Source of the DNA: an uncultured Collinsella sp.
Lineage (GTDB): Bacteria > Actinomycetota > Coriobacteriia > Coriobacteriales > Coriobacteriaceae
Direction of reading: 5' to 3'
Assembly (NCBI GenBank): GCA_905211615.1
Contig: CAJMBB010000037.1
Span: forward strand, 1 to 15,278
Length of the DNA: 15,278 bases
Shown in pieces: positions 6,422-12,215 of the stretch. The notes under the pieces were generated by a model. It saw nothing but the letters and a program-made list of their open reading frames with translations, had not been told where the DNA came from and searched no databases. The translations under genes and the position numbers were made by a program. Each line of letters starts with the position of its first letter. Within the stretch, counting starts at the first letter, position 1.

Positions 6422-7168
6422 CTAGAACAGGAAGCCGATGGCGATGAGGGCGATGCTGACGATGAACACGGCGATGTCCAGGCCCTTGATGGGGTAGCGC
6501 TTGTACGAGCTGACGCGTGTACGCAGATAGAAGCCGCGCTGTTCTGCCGCCAAAGCTGTGGCATCGGTCTTGCCCACGCTCGAGATGAGCAGTGGCACGC
6601 ACAGTGGCAGCATGAGCTTAAGCTTCTTGATGGGGTTCTTGGTGTCGTACTCGACGCCGCGTGCGGTCTGCGCTTCCATGATGGCGTTCATCTCCTGACC
6701 AAACACCGGAACAAAGCGCAGCGCCGTGGTAAAGGTGAAGGCATAGCGATACGGTACGTGCAGCACCTCGACGCAGGCGTTGGCAAGGTCGTTGAGCTTG
6801 GTCACCATGAGCATGAGGATGAGTGGTAACGCCACACCCAGCAGGCGCAGGCAGGCCTTCGATCCTGTGATGAGGCCCGTGTCGGTGATAAAACCCCACA
6901 CCACGTTGCCATCGCGCATAAAGGCCAGCTGGAGCACCAGCATGATAAGCGCGAGCGGAATCAGCAACTTGAGCAGCGAGAACAGACGGTCGACGACGCC
7001 GGCATAGGCGCCCAGCGCAAGGGTGAGTGCCAAAAAGCCCAGCAGCGCCACGTAGGTGTCGGACAAGAAGATGCCGACGATGATGGCGGCGGCGAGGCCC
7101 AGTTTGACGACGGGGTTCAGGCGATGCAGTAGCGTATCGCTTGGCATGTAGTCGATGACGTTAATCAC
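6422..7168 (-). CDS. ecfT: ECF transporter T component (EcfT)
   Basis: A 248-residue integral membrane protein that couples the two ATPases to the substrate-binding S component. It opens INVIDYMPSDTLLHRLNPVVKLGL, typical of EcfT, followed by about five to six hydrophobic helices. The long cytoplasmic coupling region carries the two Arg-Gly signatures: QTARG (167-171) and AEQRG (208-212), which dock into the ATPases. GTG at 7168 overlaps the ATPase stop (GTGATTAA), with AAGGAG 10 nt upstream, so translation is probably coupled. A start at ATG 7201 would overlap the ATPase gene by 41 nt and adds residues foreign to the family. It is the last gene of the operon, followed by the terminator at 6356-6392. 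It contains a single Trp (W91). Confidence 0.9.
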   Translation of the reverse strand: MINVIDYMPSDTLLHRLNPVVKLGLAAAIIVGIFLSDTYVALLGFLALTLALGAYAGVVDRLFSLLKLLIPLALIMLVLQLAFMRDGNVVWGFITDTGLITGSKACLRLLGVALPLILMLMVTKLNDLANACVEVLHVPYRYAFTFTTALRFVPVFGQEMNAIMEAQTARGVEYDTKNPIKKLKLMLPLCVPLLISSVGKTDATALAAEQRGFYLRTRVSSYKRYPIKGLDIAVFIVSIALIAIGFLF

Positions 7169-8912
7169 GGCGGACCATCTCCTTGGTAATTCGAACGACA
7201 TCGGTGACTTCGCTCACCTGCGCAAAAGCGGGCGAGACGGAAGATGCCAGACGGCGCGAGAGTTCAATAACCTGGGGAGGCTCCACGTAGGCACGCCGCA
7301 TGAGATCGATGTTCGAGAATAGCTCGTGCGTGCGGCCGCGGTCGAGGATGCGACCGTCGGCCATTACCACAATGCGCTCGGCAAAATCCGAGACGACTTC
7401 CATATCGTGGCAGACCATAATCACGGCGCAGCCGCGCTCGGCCATGGTGCGCACCGTTTCCATGACGGTCATGCACTCGCGGTAATCAAGGCCGCTCGTG
7501 GGCTCGTCGAGCACGACGATCTTGGGCTCAACCACTACGACGGAGGCAAGCGCCACCATTTGTCGCTGGCCGCGCGAAAGTGAGAAAGGTGCCTCATCGG
7601 CAGGCAGGCCAAAGCGGTCGATAACAAGTTGAGCACGACGCAGAGCCTCGGCGCGGTCCATGCCGCCAAGCTCCAAGCCAAAGGCGACCTCGTCGAGCAC
7701 GGTGTCCTTGCAGATTTGACGGTCAGGGTTTTGGAAGAGGGTCGCGACCTCGCGGGCGATACGGCTCGTGGGGACCGCGGCAGTGTCCAGACCCGTAACG
7801 CGTACGCTGCCCGAGGAAGGCTTAAGCAGGCCCGTAAGCAGCTTGGTGAGCGTAGTCTTGCCGGCGCCGTTTTGGCCGACGATGCCCACGAGCTCGCCAG
7901 GATAGAGCGTCAGGCTAAGGTCGTGTACGGCGGCGCCGCCATTGGGATAGGCAAACTCAACATGGTCGAAGGTGAGAACGGGTTCGGCGTCCTTGGCATG
8001 AGGACGCAACGACGGTGCATGCGGGGAACCGGTGGGCGCCTGGGCTTCGATGGCCGCGTGTGCGGGGTCGACGATGCCCGAAATCAGGCGCTCGGCCTCA
8101 TCGACATCCAAGCAAGGGGTACCGCTTACCAGGCCATCGGCCTCGAGGCTATTGAAGATACGCGTGACGCGAGGGCAGTCGACGCCGATGGCACGGAGCT
8201 CGTCGGTATGCGCGAAGACCTCGTGTGGCTCGCCCTGCAGCGCGATTTCGCCATGGTTGAGCACGAGCACGCGGTTGCAGTACTCCGAGAGCAGGGCGAC
8301 CTTTTGCTCAACGACGACGATGGTAATTCCAAGTGCGCGGTTTGCCTCACGCAGCGTCTCGAAGACCAACGTGGAGCTGGCGGGGTCGAGTGCCGCGGTG
8401 GGCTCGTCGAGAACCAAGACGCGCGGACGCATGGCGAGGATGGCGGCGATGGCTACCTTTTGCTTCTGTCCGCCCGAGAGGGTGGCGATTTCGCGATCGC
8501 GCAGGTCGCTGATGCCGACGGTTTCGAGCGTTTCGCTCACGCGCTGCTCGATCTGGTCGTGGGGAACGCCAAAGTTCTCGAGGCCAAAGAGCATCTCGTC
8601 CTCGACGACCGAGGCGACCATCTGCGTGTCGATATCCTGCAGCACGCTGCCGACGATTTGCGACACGTCGGTGAGCGAGACTTCGCAGGTGTCGTGGCCG
8701 TCAACCATGACGGATCCAAAGAACGTGCCGGTGTAGTGGTGGGGCACGGCACCCGACAGGCAAGCGGCAAGCGTGGACTTGCCGGCGCCCGAGGGCCCGA
8801 TGATGCCGATGAAATCTCCCTTGTTCACGCTGAGCGAGATGTGGCTGAGCGCCTGTTCGGTCTGCGTGCCATAGGAGAACGAGACATCGTCGACGTTGAT
8901 GATCGTTTCCAT
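7161..8912 (-). CDS. ECF transporter ATPase, fused EcfA1-EcfA2
   Basis: A 583-residue protein with two ABC ATPase domains, which powers the ECF transporter. NBD1: Walker A GPSGAGKST (39-47), Q92, signature LSGGQ (145-149), Walker B with E170. NBD2: Walker A GQNGAGKTT (346-354), Q394, signature LSRGQ (445-449), Walker B with E470, switch H502. The two halves are joined by a linker at about 262-310. In NBD1 the switch His is replaced by Q203 (VVEQK), and the NBD2 signature is LSRGQ. These two changes fall in the same composite site, so only the other site looks fully canonical. A tail of about 45 residues follows NBD2. No Trp is present. The start at 8912 has GAAAGG upstream. The gene overlaps the T component by 8 nt and follows the S gene after a 212-nt gap filled by two structured repeats. 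Confidence 0.93.
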   Translation of the reverse strand: METIINVDDVSFSYGTQTEQALSHISLSVNKGDFIGIIGPSGAGKSTLAACLSGAVPHHYTGTFFGSVMVDGHDTCEVSLTDVSQIVGSVLQDIDTQMVASVVEDEMLFGLENFGVPHDQIEQRVSETLETVGISDLRDREIATLSGGQKQKVAIAAILAMRPRVLVLDEPTAALDPASSTLVFETLREANRALGITIVVVEQKVALLSEYCNRVLVLNHGEIALQGEPHEVFAHTDELRAIGVDCPRVTRIFNSLEADGLVSGTPCLDVDEAERLISGIVDPAHAAIEAQAPTGSPHAPSLRPHAKDAEPVLTFDHVEFAYPNGGAAVHDLSLTLYPGELVGIVGQNGAGKTTLTKLLTGLLKPSSGSVRVTGLDTAAVPTSRIAREVATLFQNPDRQICKDTVLDEVAFGLELGGMDRAEALRRAQLVIDRFGLPADEAPFSLSRGQRQMVALASVVVVEPKIVVLDEPTSGLDYRECMTVMETVRTMAERGCAVIMVCHDMEVVSDFAERIVVMADGRILDRGRTHELFSNIDLMRRAYVEPPQVIELSRRLASSVSPAFAQVSEVTDVVRITKEMVRRD

Positions 8913-8930
8913 GGATACCTTTCATAGTCA

Positions 8931-8974
8931 TTGGGGACGTTCTTACATGACTAGTCGTTAAAGAACGTCCCCAA
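8931..8974. repeat. 14-bp perfect inverted repeat with palindromic loop
   Basis: TTGGGGACGTTCTT (8931-8944) and AAGAACGTCCCCAA (8961-8974) are exact complements around a 16-nt loop that itself contains the palindrome GACTAGTC (8949-8956). CTAGTCGTT occurs again at 8979-8987, next to a degenerate GGGACAGTCTTTGG. There is no T-run, so terminator function is unlikely. The design suggests an intergenic repeat element. Confidence 0.8.
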
Positions 8975-9017
8975 GAGCTAGTCGTTTGGGACAGTCTTTG
9001 GTGGTGAAGCACGGAGC

Positions 9018-9118
9018 CGGCTTTACGAGGTGCCCCAGGTTGGCGCGAAAGAGGAGCGAAGCGTACTTGGGTACGCGAGCGACGAATGAACGCCAAGATG
9101 GGGTAGCTCGTAAAGCCG
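9018..9118. repeat. About 101-nt imperfect palindrome, structured element
   Basis: Nested complementary blocks fold the whole segment into one long hairpin: CGGCTTTACGAG (9018-9029) with CTCGTAAAGCCG (9107-9118), CCCCA (9033-9037) with TGGGG (9099-9103), TTGGCG (9040-9045) with CGCCAA (9091-9096), and an apical GCGTAC (9061-9066), loop TTGG, GTACGC (9071-9076). It lies between the S-component stop and the ATPase gene, so it would be part of the operon mRNA. It could be a dispersed repeat, an mRNA-processing or stabilising element, or a structured RNA. Confidence 0.75.
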
Positions 9119-9124
9119 AGCGGG

Positions 9125-9697
9125 TTAGTTGAGCTTCAGGGCCTTCTGGATGGGCAGGTAGAGGGCACCGACCAGAATGGCGTTAAAGACGGCGGTCATG
9201 GCGACGACGGGCAGCATGGCGGCGGCGAGCTCGCCGACCACGCCGAGCATGGCCATCTTGATGACCATGAAGATGGCGCCGGAGACAAAGGTGGTCAGGA
9301 AGGTTGCGACAATGGCGATGGCGGGCTTGACCTGACCGTCCTTGCCGGCGGCGTTGACGATGCCGGCCATGAGCATGGCGGCGATGCCCTCGGCGGCAAA
9401 ATCAACGAACGGCGAAGTGGTGGTGATCTGGATCACGGCAGCCGAGATGAGGCCAATGACGAGCGCCTGGCCGATGTTGGGGCGAACGACCAGGATGGTG
9501 AGGCAGAAGGCCGAGATGATGAACTCGGGGCTGATCATGCCGCCCGAGATGCCTGAGATGGCCTTGCCGACGGTGAAGTTGAGGATGAAGCCGGCGGCGA
9601 GCAGGATGGCGAGCAGGACGAGGGCGCGGATATCGAGTTTGCCGCGGTCGGCGGTCTGGACGGTGCGGGGCTGGGTGGCGGTGGTGTTCTGAGACAT
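9125..9697 (-). CDS. ECF transporter S component, probably tryptophan-specific
   Basis: A 190-residue membrane protein, the substrate-binding subunit. A polar N-tail (about 1-22) precedes about six hydrophobic segments (roughly 24-48, 56-72, 76-92, 100-116, 126-152, 158-182). GGMISPEFIISAFCLTI and the ITTTSPF stretch (91-97) recall the TrpP class of S components, from memory only. The main reason to propose tryptophan is the upstream leader peptide with three adjacent Trp codons and a terminator. The protein itself has no Trp. I chose ATG at 9697 because GAAAGGA lies 8 nt upstream. An upstream in-frame start at 9727 would read through that site. It is the first structural gene of the operon with ATPase and T component, so the transporter has its own energising module rather than a shared one. 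Confidence 0.85.
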   Translation of the reverse strand: MSQNTTATQPRTVQTADRGKLDIRALVLLAILLAAGFILNFTVGKAISGISGGMISPEFIISAFCLTILVVRPNIGQALVIGLISAAVIQITTTSPFVDFAAEGIAAMLMAGIVNAAGKDGQVKPAIAIVATFLTTFVSGAIFMVIKMAMLGVVGELAAAMLPVVAMTAVFNAILVGALYLPIQKALKLN

Positions 9698-9742
9698 GGT
9701 GAAAATCCTTTCGGAATGGGAGTGCAAGAGAAAAACGGAGGC

Positions 9743-9880
9743 GCGTGATGCGAATGCAATCGGGCTCGAGATAGAAAAAGGCCCCCGGTCGAAACCGGAG
9801 GCCTTCCAATCACCTAGAGCGCAAAAACAGGCGTGAGGGACTCACTGTCGACCGATCGTATTCGCATCACGCCACCACCA
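9743..9880 (-). promoter_or_regulatory. Tryptophan attenuator region with competing RNA pairings
   Basis: This spans the Trp codons (9880-9872) to the end of the long-range arm (9743). Visible pairings are: (a) antiterminator candidate CGGUCGA (9854-9848) with UCGACCG (9792-9786), which invades the loop and 3' arm of the terminator; (b) GGCGUGA (9873-9867) with UCACGCC (9836-9830); (c) GUGAG/CUCAC around the leader stop (9845-9833); (d) a 21-nt pairing of 9872-9852 with 9763-9743. A ribosome stalled on the Trp codons leaves 9854-9848 free for (a). A ribosome that reaches the stop at 9844-9842 covers it and lets the terminator form. This is the logic of trp attenuation. Confidence 0.82.
9778..9805 (-). 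terminator. Intrinsic terminator of the trp-type attenuator
   Basis: On the minus strand, AAGGCCTCCGGT (9805-9794), loop TTCG, ACCGGGGGCCTT (9789-9778) gives a 12-bp stem with one G-U pair and a UUCG loop, followed by U-rich sequence down to 9775. It lies between the leader stop and the S gene, about 80 nt before the S start, and would abort transcription when Trp is plentiful. Confidence 0.9.
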
Positions 9881-9910
9881 GTTGTTGAGAGTCTTCATTG
9901 TGTTCTTCAT
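9842..9910 (-). CDS. Tryptophan leader peptide (WWW)
   Basis: A 22-residue open frame, MKNTMKTLNNWWWR..., ending in TGA at 9844-9842. AAAGGAG (9925-9919) lies 8 nt upstream of the ATG at 9910. Three consecutive Trp codons (9880-9872) in such a short peptide are the hallmark of a transcription-attenuation leader: the ribosome senses charged tRNA-Trp and stalls if it is lacking. The peptide itself probably has no function. The codons just after the Trp triplet carry the RNA segments that pair with the terminator region and with the downstream arm, so the coding sequence doubles as regulatory RNA. It is preceded by a promoter at about 9974 and followed by a terminator. Confidence 0.9.
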   Translation of the reverse strand: MKNTMKTLNNWWWRDANTIGRQ

Positions 9911-9933
9911 GTTGGTGGCTCCTTTCGTGATGC
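9864..9933 (-). promoter_or_regulatory. Leader RBS / Trp-codon hairpin
   Basis: GCAUCACG (9933-9926) pairs with CGUGAUGC (9871-9864), and CCACCA (9918-9913) pairs with UGGUGG of the Trp codons (9880-9875). The AAAGGAG ribosome binding site lies in the internal loop between the two stems. When no ribosome is present the leader could hide its own initiation site. The same CGUGAUGC also pairs with the downstream arm at 9750-9743, so the two structures exclude each other. Confidence 0.6.
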
Positions 9934-9968
9934 CATGGCGCGGTCGCACCTAGTTGCTGTTGCGCTGC

Positions 9969-9974
9969 ACTATA
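9969..9974 (-). promoter_or_regulatory. Extended -10 promoter of the trp-type ECF operon
   Basis: TGCTATAGT on the minus strand: TATAGT at 9974-9969 preceded by TG-C, an extended -10. The expected start is near 9962, about 52 nt before the leader ATG. No good -35 is visible, which is common for extended -10 promoters or those needing an activator. Confidence 0.6.
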
Positions 9975-9995
9975 GCACAGCAAAGTGTGTGCGGG

Positions 9996-10018
9996 GAAAT
10001 CTTTTTTGAAAAGATTTC
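9996..10018. promoter_or_regulatory. 10-bp perfect palindrome upstream of the ECF promoter
   Basis: GAAATCTTTT (9996-10005), TTG, AAAAGATTTC (10009-10018) is a perfect inverted repeat centred about 45 nt upstream of the predicted transcription start. It could be an operator. It has T-runs, so it may instead back up the terminator of the C69 gene. Confidence 0.5.
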
Positions 10019-10038
10019 AGGCGGGTTTCCCGTCGGTC

Positions 10039-10086
10039 AAAAAGGCGGGTTAAGCGGGCGAGGCTGCCATTGCTGCCTTGCCCGCT
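10039..10086 (-). terminator. Terminator of the C69 peptidase gene
   Basis: On the minus strand a 12-bp stem with one mismatch (10086-10075 with 10064-10053) around a 10-nt loop is followed, after 9 nt, by a run of five T (10043-10039). It begins 20 nt beyond the C69 stop. The spacing between stem and T-run is long, so efficiency is uncertain. Confidence 0.6.
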
Positions 10087-10105
10087 CAGTTAGGACATGA
10101 GGGCC

Positions 10106-11908
10106 TTAGGCCTTCTTGCGACGATAGATTACGTAGGCGCAGACACCGATGATGACAACGGCGCCAACGGCCATGGCGGCCATGTTGTTGCCCTCGGACT
10201 TCTCCTCGGCGACCTCTTCCTCTTCGGCCTCGGGCTCGGCCACGTCCTCATCGGAAAGGGCCTCGTCGGCGTAGGTGATGGACTCGACCAGGCAGTCGTT
10301 GTCAGCATCGTAGTCACTCGGGACGAACTCCTCGGAGAAATCGCCCTCCTGGAGGTAGTCGCGCATCTCCTCGAGCATGGCCTTGCACTTAACATAGGTG
10401 TTCTTGGTTGCAGCCTTGCCGGCCTTGTTGGCCAGGGCGGTGCGGGCTTCGGTGCCTTCTTCGGCCTGCATGTCCTCGTCGACGGTCAGGTTCTGCTCGA
10501 TGAGTTCCTTCTGCAGGGCATCGAGATAGGCGCGGACGCCGGTGGCGCAGTGGTCGCGGTTCTCATAGGCGAGTGTGTTGATGTCCATGAGGACGTAGTT
10601 GATGGAGTTCTTGGGCTCCTCGTTGTTCACGACGTCTTCCTCTTCGCAGTGATCGAAGGAGACATCCTGATCGCTGAAGTAGGGGCTGACCTCGGTGAGC
10701 AGTGCGGAGTAGAGGGGGATGGCGACGGAGAACTCGGCGTTGGAGAGCATCTCCCATTGAATGGTCGCGATCTCGGGGTCCATGCCGTGACGGATCTGGA
10801 AGGTGTGGATTTCGGTGTTGCGGTTGGAGCCGATGGCATAGGCGCCGTTGGTGTTGGCGTTGAGGCCGGCGACATTCTCGCCGCGAGCAGCGAAGGAACG
10901 AATCATCTCAAAGGTGTTCCAGTCGGAATTGCCGGGCTGGAAGAACAGCGGCTGCATCTCGTGGACCAGGGCGCCGGTCGTCGCGCGAGCGTCTTCGCGC
11001 TCGTCCTTGACGATCTCGTAGTCGGTGCCCTCAGCAAGCGGAGCCATGAAGTAATCGCGGCCCTGGATATAGCGCGACCACTGGTGCATGCCGGCCTCGC
11101 CAATCTCCTCGCCGTAGGTCTTGGCGACGTCGAACTTGCCGTCGGTGTACTCGGCAAAGCCCTTCTCCTTAGGCATAGACTCGATGCCCTCGGAGTGGAG
11201 GCAGTTCTCGGTGTCGTCGAGGTCGACGTCATAGGTGAGGTTGCCGATGTTGGGGTTGAGCGAGGCGATATCGTCAGTGAGCCTCATGGCGATCCACTGA
11301 TGGCCGGAAAGCGCTGCAAACAACCAGGTCTCGTTGTTGTCAGCAATGATGATCTGGTCGTTGGAGCAGACGCCCTGCTCGTCAATCAGGCTGCCGAGGA
11401 GCTCGACACCCTCGCGGGCCGTGGCACTCTCGCCCAGAATGACGCTGGCGTAGTTGTATTCGCCAATGCCAGTCTCCTCGGTGATGGGGTCGGCTTCTTC
11501 GGCCTTCTCGTTATAGGAAGTGCTCAACGTGGCAGAGCAGGAGACGCCCTTCTCGTTGATGCCTGCCTCGGAATATGCGTCGTAGCGATCTTCCCACTGC
11601 GAGGGGTTGTCGCGAACGAAGGTGTAGCGGTAGGTTGCGCCCTTGGACTTGTACTCAAAACCGGACTCGACCGAGGTGTACTCGTTGCCGTCCTTGTGTG
11701 CGGGCTCAATGCCAAAGTGCTTGACATAGCGCGGACCGAAGTCCTCGGAACGGCCGTAGTACGTGTTGCCGTCTGCCGTGAGCTTGCTGCCCATGTAGAT
11801 CTGGGTGCAGGCGAGTGCCGAAGTCGGCATGGCCATGATGGCCGCTGCTCCAAACGCAAGGCCGCAGCCGAGCTTTTTGAGCGTGTTGACAGGATGAGTA
11901 AACCTCAT
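10106..11908 (-). CDS. Secreted, membrane-anchored C69-family dipeptidase-like Ntn-hydrolase
   Basis: A 600-residue protein. Residues 1-33 are a signal peptide ending in TSALA, directly followed by C34 in CTQIYMGSKLTADGNTYYGRSEDFG, the N-terminal block of family C69 (PepD-like). In this family the N-terminal Cys is the nucleophile, so signal peptide cleavage would create the active enzyme outside the cell. Other blocks include NEKGVSCSATLS, the ADNNETWLFAALSGHQW stretch and ANTNGAYAIGSNRN. The C-terminus has an acidic Glu-rich linker, a single TM helix (about 576-594) and a short RRKKA tail, so the enzyme stays on the membrane; there is no LPXTG. It probably hydrolyses dipeptides or related amide bonds. 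The ATG at 11908 has GGGAGGGA close upstream. A lipoprotein reading of ALAC is possible but fits the lipobox poorly. It stands alone with its own regulatory region. Confidence 0.88.
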   Translation of the reverse strand: MRFTHPVNTLKKLGCGLAFGAAAIMAMPTSALACTQIYMGSKLTADGNTYYGRSEDFGPRYVKHFGIEPAHKDGNEYTSVESGFEYKSKGATYRYTFVRDNPSQWEDRYDAYSEAGINEKGVSCSATLSTSYNEKAEEADPITEETGIGEYNYASVILGESATAREGVELLGSLIDEQGVCSNDQIIIADNNETWLFAALSGHQWIAMRLTDDIASLNPNIGNLTYDVDLDDTENCLHSEGIESMPKEKGFAEYTDGKFDVAKTYGEEIGEAGMHQWSRYIQGRDYFMAPLAEGTDYEIVKDEREDARATTGALVHEMQPLFFQPGNSDWNTFEMIRSFAARGENVAGLNANTNGAYAIGSNRNTEIHTFQIRHGMDPEIATIQWEMLSNAEFSVAIPLYSALLTEVSPYFSDQDVSFDHCEEEDVVNNEEPKNSINYVLMDINTLAYENRDHCATGVRAYLDALQKELIEQNLTVDEDMQAEEGTEARTALANKAGKAATKNTYVKCKAMLEEMRDYLQEGDFSEEFVPSDYDADNDCLVESITYADEALSDEDVAEPEAEEEEVAEEKSEGNNMAAMAVGAVVIIGVCAYVIYRRKKA

Positions 11909-11954
11909 AATCCCTCCCAACCGTTGAAACCCCGCGGAACCGTGCAGGATTTCA

Positions 11955-11976
11955 GCTAATAAATACATCTATTAGC
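11955..11976. promoter_or_regulatory. Operator-like inverted repeat upstream of C69 gene
   Basis: GCTAATA (11955-11961) and TATTAGC (11970-11976) are exact complements with an 8-nt AT-rich spacer, starting 47 nt before the C69 start codon. The position is right for a promoter-proximal operator. The -10 could lie in this AT-rich stretch. Confidence 0.5.
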
Positions 11977-11992
11977 CTATCGGAAGTCCAAA

Positions 11993-12065
11993 GAGTATTC
12001 ATCTAATTCGATAAAATACTCGATGAGCGTTCAAAAATATGCGATGAGTGGATAAGAATACTCAT
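11993..12065. promoter_or_regulatory. Cluster of GAGTATT / ACTCAT repeats
   Basis: An AT-rich segment contains GAGTATT at 11993-11999 and its complement AATACTC at 12015-12021 and 12057-12063, GATGAG at 12022-12027 and 12043-12048, and ATGAGT/ACTCAT at 12044-12049 and 12060-12065. Repeated short sites over about 70 bp suggest cooperative binding of a regulator upstream of the C69 gene. No coding sequence is seen between 11909 and 12215. Confidence 0.5.
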
Positions 12066-12135
12066 TTCGTAGCTTTACTTAAATAAAGGCACCCTGCAAT
12101 TACTGTACCTGAATAAAGCGCCTTGCACGGGGCGC

Positions 12136-12180
12136 AAAGAAAATCCCCCGCTTTTTGGCAAATGCATAAACAACGGGGGA
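12136..12180 (-). terminator. Terminator of the lipid kinase / microprotein operon
   Basis: On the minus strand, TCCCCCG (12180-12174) pairs with CGGGGGA (12150-12144) around a 23-nt loop and runs into TTTTCTTT (12143-12136). A second small hairpin (12118-12122 with 12131-12135) follows. The large loop makes it weaker than the other terminators here. Confidence 0.65.
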
Positions 12181-12215
12181 GACGATAATTGGATGAACAT
12201 CATACCAATGTGGAA

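Noticed and set aside
7169..7201. N-terminal extension of EcfT from ATG 7201
   Set aside because: It lies inside the ATPase gene and adds residues (including a Trp) not typical of the family. GTG 7168 has a ribosome binding site and a coupling overlap.
7629..8927. A 432-codon open frame antisense to the ECF ATPase
   Set aside because: It is a shadow of the ABC gene. The minus frame has two full sets of Walker and signature motifs.
9939..9950. GGTGCGACCGCG resembles a T-box antiterminator motif
   Set aside because: The sequence starts about 12 nt after the predicted transcription start, so there is no room for a Stem I with specifier loop. The consensus match is incomplete, and the leader peptide explains Trp control.
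10097..11959. A 620-codon open frame on the plus strand, opposite the C69 gene
   Set aside because: It mirrors the C69 frame and has a low-complexity, Val/Gly/Leu/Asp-rich translation without family signatures. The minus strand has a signal peptide, catalytic blocks and a ribosome binding site.
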